Below, piece after piece: positions 1 to 4,918 of a stretch of DNA of 6,176 nt (position 1 is the first letter of the stretch; every line of letters starts with the position of its first letter). The DNA is taken from contig JAGAPI010000220.1 of the NCBI GenBank assembly GCA_017623335.1, positions 1 through 6,176 of the forward strand, written 5' to 3'. Source of the DNA: Prevotella sp. GTDB taxonomy: Bacteria; Bacteroidota; Bacteroidia; Bacteroidales; Bacteroidaceae. The translations under genes were made by a program, and so were the position numbers. The notes beneath the pieces were generated by a model. It searched no databases. It saw only the letters and a list, made by a program, of their open reading frames with translations, and was not told where the DNA came from.

Positions 1-842
1 GTGGGCGCAATGTCAAAACCTCCTTTTGGCAGTTTGCTTATCCACAGGCGCGACACTCCTGTCTCGGGATTCTGCCGGTAAAGCTGTGTGTTGTCACCAA
101 CGGTCTGGTAATACACTATCTCGTTGCTCACTGGCATCCATCGCGGAGCCTGACTGCTCTGGAAGCGTGACACCATGCGGCGTGTGGCTGTCTCCATCAG
201 GTCGGTGTAGCTCATCACCTTACCCCCGGGTTCTGTCTGACGGTAGTACACAAGAGCATACTTGCCATTGGGCGATACACGGGCACCTGTGAGCTTCAGT
301 CCGTTCATGTTGTCACTCAGCATGTAACGGCGCTGCGAACCGTCGCCCACTTCCACGCCAATGCCCTTGCTGTACTCAAACTCCACATCAATGGAGTCAG
401 CCTTGTCTGCCTCACACATGTATTTCACTGCAATGAGGTGCGGCGTTGGGATGAGCTTCAGCTCTCCGCTCTTCTCCTCGCCGTCAACGAACAGCTTAAA
501 GTTCTTCGGCCCCTTCACATTCACCGTTCCCACTGTATAGCTCTTGGGGGTGATGCAGAAATGCAGCTCGCCCACCGATGCCGCGCCTTTTACCACAGGC
601 AGAATCTCGCCCTGCCATGGCTTGGCATCCTTGTCGCCCAAAGGCGATACCGTCAGCATCTGCGTCGCCTCGTACTTGTTGCGGCCGATGTCCGTAGAGT
701 CAATCATCACCGGCTGTCTCACCGCATACGGACCTGTCAGCCTGAACTTGTTTACCTTCACTTTCCCGCTGTTTCCGGCGGCTGTTGCTGCGCCACAGGC
801 AATGGCTGACAGTAGCAGTAAAGAAATAAATCTACATTTCAT
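1..842 (-). CDS. Exported S9-family (prolyl oligopeptidase-like) peptidase, N-terminal part
   Basis: The reading frame opens at ATG 842-840 and runs without a stop off the left edge, giving 280 residues. Residues 1-22 form a signal peptide: K/R near the start, a run of L/S/A from 7 to 20, then a probable cleavage after ATAA. The Cys at 16 could suggest a lipobox, but the residues before it (AIA) fit poorly. Residues 30-165 are a beta-rich region beginning VNKFRLTGPY. From about 185 the chain reads like TolB/WD40-type propeller blades (ARVSPNGKYALVYY at 187-200, APRWMPVSNEIVYY at 232-245, LYRQNPETGVSRLW at 254-267). This layout is typical of Bacteroidales S9 peptidases, whose C-terminal alpha/beta-hydrolase domain carries the Ser-Asp-His triad. 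That domain is outside the window, so the catalytic residues are not seen and the peptidase call rests on the N-terminal half. The expected role is cleavage of oligopeptides in the periplasm. Only 18 bases separate it from the ATPase upstream. No clear TAnnTTTG box was found just ahead of it. Confidence 0.72.
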   Translation of the reverse strand, partial: MKCRFISLLLLSAIACGAATAAGNSGKVKVNKFRLTGPYAVRQPVMIDSTDIGRNKYEATQMLTVSPLGDKDAKPWQGEILPVVKGAASVGELHFCITPKSYTVGTVNVKGPKNFKLFVDGEEKSGELKLIPTPHLIAVKYMCEADKADSIDVEFEYSKGIGVEVGDGSQRRYMLSDNMNGLKLTGARVSPNGKYALVYYRQTEPGGKVMSYTDLMETATRRMVSRFQSSQAPRWMPVSNEIVYYQTVGDNTQLYRQNPETGVSRLWISKLPKGGFDIAP

Positions 843-860
843 AATAATTATATTTGTCGT

Positions 861-2126
861 TTATAATCTTGAACTTAATATGTTGTCATTTAGCAGGAAA
901 TCGTAGACATTCATTATCACAATCCCGTTGTCGTTGATGTGTGTTGGTGTAATACCTCCGACGATTATCATTTTTTGAAAGTTGTCCTTGATGTGGAGCA
1001 GCGGTCTCTGTTCCTGCTCCATCTTTTCAGGTGACGGCAAATCAAGTGCCGATTGGATATAATATCGTTTAAAGCCTCGGTTGCACACAAAATCCACTTC
1101 GAGATTTTGGCGTTGACTTTGAGTGTTCTCCTTGTCTTTGCTATTTATCACAACTTGTCCCACGTCCACCGACAGTCCCATGATGCGCAACTCATTATAT
1201 ATCATATTTTCCATCAGATGTGTCTCTTCAAACTGGCGGAAATTCAACCGTGCGTTGCGCAGACCTAAATCATTGAAATAATATTTCGCCGGAGTGTTGA
1301 TGTATTTCCGTCCTTTTATATCATATCTGATAGACCGTTCAATGAGAAACGCGTCCTGCATGATGTCAAGATAGCGCTTGATTGTGTCTTGACTGATGTC
1401 GCTGTGCTTCACGGTCTTGAACGTGTCCTGCAATTTTCTTGGATTTACAAGTCCTCCTATGCCCGAGGCAATGACGTCTAAAAGTTCTTCCAAGTCGGAG
1501 TCGCCCATAATCTTATAACGTTCCTTGATGTCGCGCAGGTAAGTTCCGGCAAACAGCGTTTTCAGATAGTCTTCTTTTTCCTCTGCTGTCTGCATGGATA
1601 CAACTTGCGGCAGTCCGCCATAGGTCATGAATTCCTGCAACGCCTTTTCGCGGCTTTCACCTTGATAAGCAGAAATAAACTCGCGGAAACTCAACGGATG
1701 AACCCTGATTTCCAGTCCGCGTCCACGAAACTCAGTGATAACGTCACTTGACAGCAGTTTTGAATTACTGCCAGTAACATACACATCAACATTGCTTTTC
1801 TTCAGATAGCTGTTAAGTACATCTTCAAACTCCTTTACGCGCTGCACCTCGTCAAGTATGACGTAGTGCATGTCGCCATCAATGATTTTGCTGTCGATAT
1901 ATGCCAGCAGATTGTCCGGGTCGCACAGGTGTTTATTGTGCCTGTCCTCCAAGTCGACGGTAATGATATGTGACTCGTCAATCCCCAACTCCCTCAAATG
2001 TTCAAGAAAGATGTTGAAGAGTAAATAGGATTTGCCACAACGGCGTATGCCGGTCACAACCTTTATCATTCCGTTGTGCTTGCTGCGGATAAGCTTCTGC
2101 AAATACGTTTTTCTTTCTATTTTCAT
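861..2126 (-). CDS. AAA_14/DUF4143 family ATPase
   Basis: A complete 421-residue protein with the order seen across the AAA_14 plus DUF4143 family. The P-loop GIRRCGKS is at 26-33, Walker B YVILDE at 88-93, a sensor-like VTGSNS at 117-122, and EFRGRGLEI at 132-140 with its conserved arginines. A helical middle follows from about 145 to 280. The C-terminal DUF4143 part (about 285-415) resembles a restriction-endonuclease fold, with E306 (MENMIYNEL), D345 (EVDFV) and YYIQSA at 355-360. The usual Lys after Q is absent, so nuclease activity is doubtful. The protein should be cytoplasmic and bind ATP; the family's cellular job is not established. I chose ATG 2126-2124 because family members usually start MKIERKxYL and because the promoter box lies at 2171-2178. 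The in-frame ATG at 2159 would add 11 residues encoded by a palindromic repeat and would leave almost no leader. The bases GGAG directly touch the chosen ATG, too close for a normal Shine-Dalgarno site. Confidence 0.88.
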   Translation of the reverse strand: MKIERKTYLQKLIRSKHNGMIKVVTGIRRCGKSYLLFNIFLEHLRELGIDESHIITVDLEDRHNKHLCDPDNLLAYIDSKIIDGDMHYVILDEVQRVKEFEDVLNSYLKKSNVDVYVTGSNSKLLSSDVITEFRGRGLEIRVHPLSFREFISAYQGESREKALQEFMTYGGLPQVVSMQTAEEKEDYLKTLFAGTYLRDIKERYKIMGDSDLEELLDVIASGIGGLVNPRKLQDTFKTVKHSDISQDTIKRYLDIMQDAFLIERSIRYDIKGRKYINTPAKYYFNDLGLRNARLNFRQFEETHLMENMIYNELRIMGLSVDVGQVVINSKDKENTQSQRQNLEVDFVCNRGFKRYYIQSALDLPSPEKMEQEQRPLLHIKDNFQKMIIVGGITPTHINDNGIVIMNVYDFLLNDNILSSRL

Positions 2127-2129
2127 CTC

Positions 2130-2178
2130 CAGCGTCGATTTTTTTGCGTAAATACGCATTTTTTACGACGCAAAGGTA
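2130..2178. repeat. Palindromic direct repeat, copy 1 (contains the -7 box)
   Basis: This 49-bp unit recurs exactly 96 bp away at 2226-2274 with 45 of 49 positions identical. It is built symmetrically around 2151/2152: outer arms GCGTCG (2132-2137) and CGACGC (2166-2171), inner arms TGCGTA (2145-2150) and TACGCA (2153-2158), joined by T-runs. The right end carries the promoter box TACCTTTG on the minus strand. It covers the ATPase leader and, in part, the upstream alternative start at 2159. Confidence 0.85.
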
Positions 2179-2202
2179 GTCTTTTTTTTCTTTCCCACCA
2201 AA
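2171..2202 (-). promoter_or_regulatory. Bacteroidetes-type promoter of the ATPase gene
   Basis: Read on the minus strand, TTTG (2202-2199) is followed after 20 bases by TACCTTTG (2178-2171). This matches the known Bacteroidetes sigma-ABfr pattern of TTTG near -33 and TAnnTTTG near -7. Transcription should begin near 2165, giving a leader of about 40 bases before the ATG at 2126. The inner TGCGTA/TACGCA hairpin of the surrounding repeat would lie in that leader. This is a sequence match only; no start site has been mapped. Confidence 0.7.
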
Positions 2203-2225
2203 TAAATTCAACAATAAAACGGCTT

Positions 2226-2274
2226 CAGCGCCGATTTTTTTGCGTAAATACGCATTTTTATCGACGCAAAGGCA
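2226..2274. repeat. Palindromic direct repeat, copy 2 (promoter box decayed)
   Basis: Second copy of the 49-bp unit, offset by 96 bp. The four differences fall at 2231, 2260, 2261 and 2273. The last turns the minus-strand -7 box from TACCTTTG into TGCCTTTG, and no TTTG sits at a suitable distance upstream, so this copy is probably not an active promoter. The inner TGCGTA/TACGCA arms are intact. Confidence 0.82.
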
Positions 2275-2289
2275 ACAGTACAAAGCATA

Positions 2290-2322
2290 AAATAGGGAAA
2301 TTTACGGTAAAATTCCCTATTT
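2290..2322. repeat. 33-bp near-perfect palindrome
   Basis: AAATAGGGAA (2290-2299) is exactly complementary to TTCCCTATTT (2313-2322). Inside, TTTAC (2301-2305) pairs with GTAAA (2307-2311) around the single base 2306. The only break is A2300 against A2312. On the minus strand the right arm is followed by a short T-run (TTTT), so it could weakly terminate transcription. Palindrome symmetry this complete also fits a protein-binding site or a small dispersed repeat. No function can be chosen from the sequence. Confidence 0.75.
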
Positions 2323-2602
2323 CCCCCTTAACACCTAAACGGCTTCTGGTTATTTATTAACCTTATGCAAATAAAACATTCTCAACGTGGAGTTTTTCTT
2401 CATATTTCCTTTGTTTTCGCGTCTATTCTCGCAGTTTACAACCTAATCACCAAGGTGATGAGCTCTAATCACATTAGTGGCAAGGTTAAAGATAATTTAC
2501 TTTAGATACTTAAACAACTAAAAAAACAGATATTAGTTTCTATTTAACACGTATTTTAACATTGACCTTATAACGATGTGGAGGTTCTGCGTCACTTTTG
2601 GC
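2323..2602. other. Intergenic stretch, A+T-rich, no gene seen
   Basis: No protein or RNA gene was recognised. It contains a small inverted repeat GGTTA/TAACC (2348-2362) and the two-hairpin motif listed at 2440-2487. The ten bases aaacggcttc at 2337-2346 also occur at 2217-2226. The remainder is A+T-rich and shows nothing further. Confidence 0.6.
2440..2487. repeat. Two short hairpins enclosed by a 5-bp arm
   Basis: ATCACC-AA-GGTGAT (2446-2459) is followed by CTAAT-CAC-ATTAG (2465-2477). Both are enclosed by AACCT (2440-2444) and AGGTT (2483-2487). CTAATCAC also occurs twice as a direct repeat (2443-2450 and 2465-2472). It could fold as a small three-way junction in RNA or single-stranded DNA. 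There is no nearby promoter or gene to assign it to. Confidence 0.5.
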
Positions 2603-2888
2603 GATAAATGTTTATCCACTGCGCTCTGCGAGCTGACACGGCACCCTACGGGTTGACACTGCTTTCTTGCAGCCATGACAATTCATGCTGACGCTGCACT
2701 GCCTCTGGCAGTAGACAGGAACCGCTAAAGCGGTCACACGGCTTGCTTTAGCCCTATCACTATGCGCCAACAAGCCGTATCATCCAAAGGATGCCATTCA
2801 TCATCGTATGATGATACAGTGTAACTCCACACTAAGTTAGCCGTGTGTGCTCGAAGAGCAGCAGTGTCAGTGCGGAGCACGCAGTGGA
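2603..2888. repeat. Array of short hairpins joined by conserved 9-nt linkers
   Basis: About a dozen short inverted repeats lie almost end to end. Clear ones are 2603-2616 (GATAAA/TTTATC), 2623-2633 (GCTC-TGC-GAGC), 2643-2653 (ACCC-TAC-GGGT), 2674-2687 (CATGA-CAAT-TCATG), 2698-2712 (ACTGCC-TCT-GGCAGT), 2721-2734 (ACCGCT-AA-AGCGGT), 2781-2793 (CATCC-AAA-GGATG), 2798-2814 (TCATCAT-CGT-ATGATGA), 2848-2860 (TGCTC-GAA-GAGCA) and 2870-2880 (GTGC-GGA-GCAC). The hairpins differ in sequence. The linkers between several are alike: TGACACGGC (2634-2642), TGACACTGC (2654-2662), TGACGCTGC (2689-2697), TCACACGGC (2734-2742), and GCAGTGTCA (2861-2869) in inverted orientation. Three long-range arms nest: 2615-2623 with 2880-2888, 2654-2662 with 2861-2869, and 2735-2743 with 2839-2847. 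All forward frames contain stops. It may be a structured RNA, a MITE-like or BIME-like dispersed repeat, or a site acting as folded single-stranded DNA. I recognise no named family. Confidence 0.7.
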
Positions 2889-2898
2889 GAAATAGCAG

Positions 2899-2950
2899 GG
2901 TGCAACATTTGGTATAACGTTTGGTGCAACGTTTTTACTGACGTTGCACC
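2899..2950. repeat. 12-nt tandem repeat (GGTGCAACGTTT type) with inverted copy
   Basis: Three abutting 12-mers, GGTGCAACATTT, GGTATAACGTTT and GGTGCAACGTTT, occupy 2899-2934. The last one's GGTGCAACGT (2923-2932) is perfectly complementary to ACGTTGCACC (2941-2950) across an 8-base loop, a strong 10-bp stem. A further copy, GGGTGCAACGT, follows at 2990-3000. In one frame the repeat would read Trp-Cys-Asn-Val, but that frame has no credible start or family, so it is treated as non-coding. Confidence 0.8.
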
Positions 2951-2989
2951 CTCAATGAGCCCAGTGTTTATCGGCGTTTCAGAGGTATT

Positions 2990-3058
2990 GGGTGCAACGT
3001 GTAGCACGTCTTGCAAAAAATATAACGTGTAATCGTGCAGCAGAAAAAGACGTGTAAT
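2990..3058. repeat. Further GTGCAACGT copy, small hairpin and ACGTGTA repeats
   Basis: GGGTGCAACGT (2990-3000) runs into a hairpin ACGTG-TAG-CACGT (2997-3009), which is enclosed by TGCAA/TTGCA (2993-2997 and 3011-3015). ACGTGTA recurs at 2997, 3025 and 3050, the last two as ACGTGTAAT spaced 25 bp apart. It looks like the tail of the repeat-rich segment. Nothing gene-like is seen between 3059 and the promoter box at 3126. Confidence 0.5.
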
Positions 3059-3125
3059 AACACATTAATAAAACTTTTATTGAAAGAAAATGGCTTTCTT
3101 TTACTCATTTGTGAAAACTTTTCAC

Positions 3126-3133
3126 TACCTTTG
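3126..3133 (+). promoter_or_regulatory. TACCTTTG -7 promoter box of the small-protein/DUF6169 operon
   Basis: TACCTTTG is an exact match to the Bacteroidetes -7 element and the same octamer as in the ATPase promoter. The nearest exact TTTG upstream (3108-3111) leaves only 14 bases, short of the usual 19-21, so the -33 half is weak. Transcription from about 3139 would give a leader of about 25 bases before the ATG at 3165. This is why the longer in-frame start at 3090, upstream of the box, was not used. Confidence 0.6.
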
Positions 3134-3164
3134 CAGGCAGAAAACCAATGTAAAGAAAAAAGTT

Positions 3165-3296
3165 ATGGCAAAAATGACAAAGGAAGAATTGCTTAGAGCT
3201 ATAAAAAAAGCGAAAGAAAACAAGGAAAAGGCAAGACAGAAAACTGCTATGGAATGGAAACAAGAAGGAATAATGGGTAATGTTATTCTGATATGA
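3165..3296 (+). CDS. Small charged protein of unknown function (43 aa)
   Basis: A 43-residue protein starting MAKMTKEELL. Residues 5-32 are dominated by Lys, Glu and Ala in a pattern that predicts one amphipathic helix, and the last residues (GNVILI) are hydrophobic. I do not recognise the family. The start is set by the TACCTTTG box 30 bases upstream and by the A-rich leader AAAGAAAAAAG just before the ATG. A second in-frame ATG at 3174 is also possible. The stop overlaps the next gene's start in an ATGA tetramer (3293-3296), so translation of the two is probably coupled. A small charged protein ahead of a second small protein resembles toxin-antitoxin arrangements. That is an inference from layout only, and it could equally be a helper subunit. 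Confidence 0.62.
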   Translation: MAKMTKEELLRAIKKAKENKEKARQKTAMEWKQEGIMGNVILI

Positions 3297-3790
3297 TTAA
3301 ATTTTCCTTAAAACATATTCTTGAACACTCTCCATACGAGCTGATGCTGTCTGGAGAAGAATTCATGTTCCAAACCGATTTGGGTGTTCGCTACAGCATA
3401 AGTTTCAATAAGGAGGATATCGTGCTGGGAGGCTGTGCGACCTATCAGCTTATCATCAGAAAAATAGAAGAGATGAAAAGTCAGCATGACCCGAAAGTGG
3501 AAGCTACTATTCTATCCATAATCAGAGAGTTCTTCAGGTCAAATCTTGAAGTCATGCTTTATATGTGTGATACGAGCGATGGCAGGGAAGAATATAGAAA
3601 CAGGCTTTTTCTCTCGTGGTTTGAAAAGTATGCAGGGAAAGAACAATTTACCATCTGCAAGGCTCATGCAAAAATAGAGGGTGAAGGGCTATTCCTTTGT
3701 ATTATTGTAGAAAACCGGAATCCAAAACTTAAAGACATTACTGAAGATTTTGAAGAAAAGGCAGCCATGCTTACAGGCGAAAAACCATAA
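3293..3790 (+). CDS. DUF6169-like protein
   Basis: A 165-residue protein without signal peptide or membrane segment, so probably cytoplasmic. Residues 22-43 (EEFMFQTDLGVRYSISF and following) look like a beta hairpin. A helix at about 66-83 (VEATILSIIREFF) follows. Then comes the most distinctive part, LEVMLYMCDTSDGREEYRNRLF (85-106) followed by SWF (108-110). The C-terminal part has a strand LFLCIIVENRNPK (133-145). The combination of a short beta region, the MYxCDTSDGRxxxRxRxF motif and a trailing I(I/V)xxxNP matches my memory of the Bacteroidetes family DUF6169, which has no assigned function. The assignment is from memory, not a search. It overlaps the 43-residue gene by four bases and meets the GT4 gene head-on, with 27 bases between the stops. 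Its base composition is clearly A+T-richer than the neighbouring glycosyltransferase genes. Confidence 0.75.
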   Translation: MIKFSLKHILEHSPYELMLSGEEFMFQTDLGVRYSISFNKEDIVLGGCATYQLIIRKIEEMKSQHDPKVEATILSIIREFFRSNLEVMLYMCDTSDGREEYRNRLFLSWFEKYAGKEQFTICKAHAKIEGEGLFLCIIVENRNPKLKDITEDFEEKAAMLTGEKP

Positions 3791-3817
3791 CGCAAAACCT
3801 ATTGGGAACATACCTTT

Positions 3818-4918
3818 TTACATACCCAAATACACTTCCTCGTATGCCGTCTGCATGCCTCGCAATGAGAAATGGTCAGTGGCAAACAGAAAGGCGGCAT
3901 CGGCAAGTGAATTATGCGACACTGTGGGCAGCACATTGCGGAAGATGTGGATGTAATCATCTATGCGGTTGTCGTTAGCGGCAAGCTGCCAGTCGGCAGG
4001 CAGGGTGTCCTTTAAGCCAAGGCAACTGTTGATGATATTGGGCAGACGAGCCATTGATGCCTCGATGGACATGATGCTAAGCCCCTCGAACTCCGACGGC
4101 ATAATCATATAGTCGAATGATGAGAGATAGCGCGAGAGTCCGAACACAGGCGGAGTGATTCTCACGTTACTAAGTCCATTAAGACCGTTCACAAGGTCAT
4201 CGCGCAGCGGTCCGTCGCCTATGACATGGAAGAAGTAGCGACTGTCGGTGCTAACGGCACGGATAATCTCAATCAGCGTGGATATTCCCTTTTGCGGGTC
4301 GAAGCGTCCGGCAAACAGCACGTTCACCTTGCCAGAAACAAGATTTGGATAAGGCTCCTGCGACACGGTCGCCACACCATTATATATTATAGGCGGCGTC
4401 TCGCCATACACCTTACGGTAATTGTCCTGCACCGACAAGGATATTGCCACGTTGGAATGATGGTGCTGGTAGAAGCGCTCAACCCTGCGCCCTATTGCCA
4501 GCTGTCCTGTCCACAGCCTTGTGTTATGTATGGTGCGGACAATGCGGCAGCGCGCTGCAAGCCACGGGAAACAGGTGAAAAAGGCGAATGTACAGAGGTC
4601 GGCAGCCTCAGTGTGGGCATGAATCACGGCAGGACGGTGGCGGAGAAACGTAAGGAGGAACGTCAGAGGAAACAGCAGCGCAGCCAAACGCTCAAACAGA
4701 AAATGAAACCTTACATCGGGCAGGATACCGCGGTGATACACAATGCCAGCCTCGCGCATCTCGGCAATGAACGTTGCAGTGAACGGCGACCTTGCCCTGA
4801 GCACCTCAACAATATGATATTCAAACTCAGGAGTCTTAGAGCGTGCAATGTTTACAGCCACACGTTCCGCCCCACCCATGTCGAAATGGGAAATGATATG
4901 AAATACCTTTTTCTTCAT
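3818..4918 (-). CDS. Glycosyltransferase family 4 (GT-B fold)
   Basis: A complete 366-residue retaining-type glycosyltransferase of normal length for GT4. The N-terminal acceptor half starts with MKKKVFHIISHFDMGGAERV, where MGGAERV (14-20) is the glycine-rich loop. It contains HAHTEA (100-105) and TIHNTR (129-134). The C-terminal donor half has YNGV (179-182), FAGRFDPQKG (202-211), GDGPLRDDL (234-242) and the E-x7-E signature from E278 to E286 within EFEGLSIMSIEA, which binds the nucleotide sugar. It should add a sugar from a nucleotide donor onto a glycan at the cytoplasmic face of the inner membrane; the exact sugar cannot be told. Hydrophobic residues at about 78-92 probably support membrane association. 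Its ATG shares one base with the stop of the upstream GT2 gene (TAATG), so the two are coupled. It is the last gene of its operon and converges on the DUF6169-like gene. Confidence 0.92.
   Translation of the reverse strand: MKKKVFHIISHFDMGGAERVAVNIARSKTPEFEYHIVEVLRARSPFTATFIAEMREAGIVYHRGILPDVRFHFLFERLAALLFPLTFLLTFLRHRPAVIHAHTEAADLCTFAFFTCFPWLAARCRIVRTIHNTRLWTGQLAIGRRVERFYQHHHSNVAISLSVQDNYRKVYGETPPIIYNGVATVSQEPYPNLVSGKVNVLFAGRFDPQKGISTLIEIIRAVSTDSRYFFHVIGDGPLRDDLVNGLNGLSNVRITPPVFGLSRYLSSFDYMIMPSEFEGLSIMSIEASMARLPNIINSCLGLKDTLPADWQLAANDNRIDDYIHIFRNVLPTVSHNSLADAAFLFATDHFSLRGMQTAYEEVYLGM

Noticed and set aside
2002..2283. 93-residue minus-strand frame with the repeated words NAYLRKKI
   Set aside because: The repeated words are the two palindromic DNA repeats read in a third frame, and its end lies in the wrong frame of the ATPase gene.
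2217..2346. Ten-base direct repeat aaacggcttc, 120 bp apart
   Set aside because: It is too short to interpret in a repeat-rich region; kept only as a note.
2603..2888. CRISPR array or integron attC site
   Set aside because: There is no constant repeat of 20-40 bases with unique spacers, no cas or integrase gene, and no attC core layout; the constant parts are only 9 nt.
2847..3032. 61-residue plus-strand frame with a Trp-Cys-Asn-Val repeat
   Set aside because: It is the translation of the 12-nt tandem repeat and the end of the hairpin array; no promoter, leader or family supports a protein.
2160..3125. Insertion sequence or transposase remnant
   Set aside because: No frame encodes transposase-like motifs and no target-site duplication is visible around the 9-bp inverted arms at 2615 and 2888; a non-coding MITE remains possible.
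3090..3164. Longer start for the 43-residue protein
   Set aside because: It would begin upstream of the TACCTTTG box, and the extra residues do not resemble the charged body of the protein.
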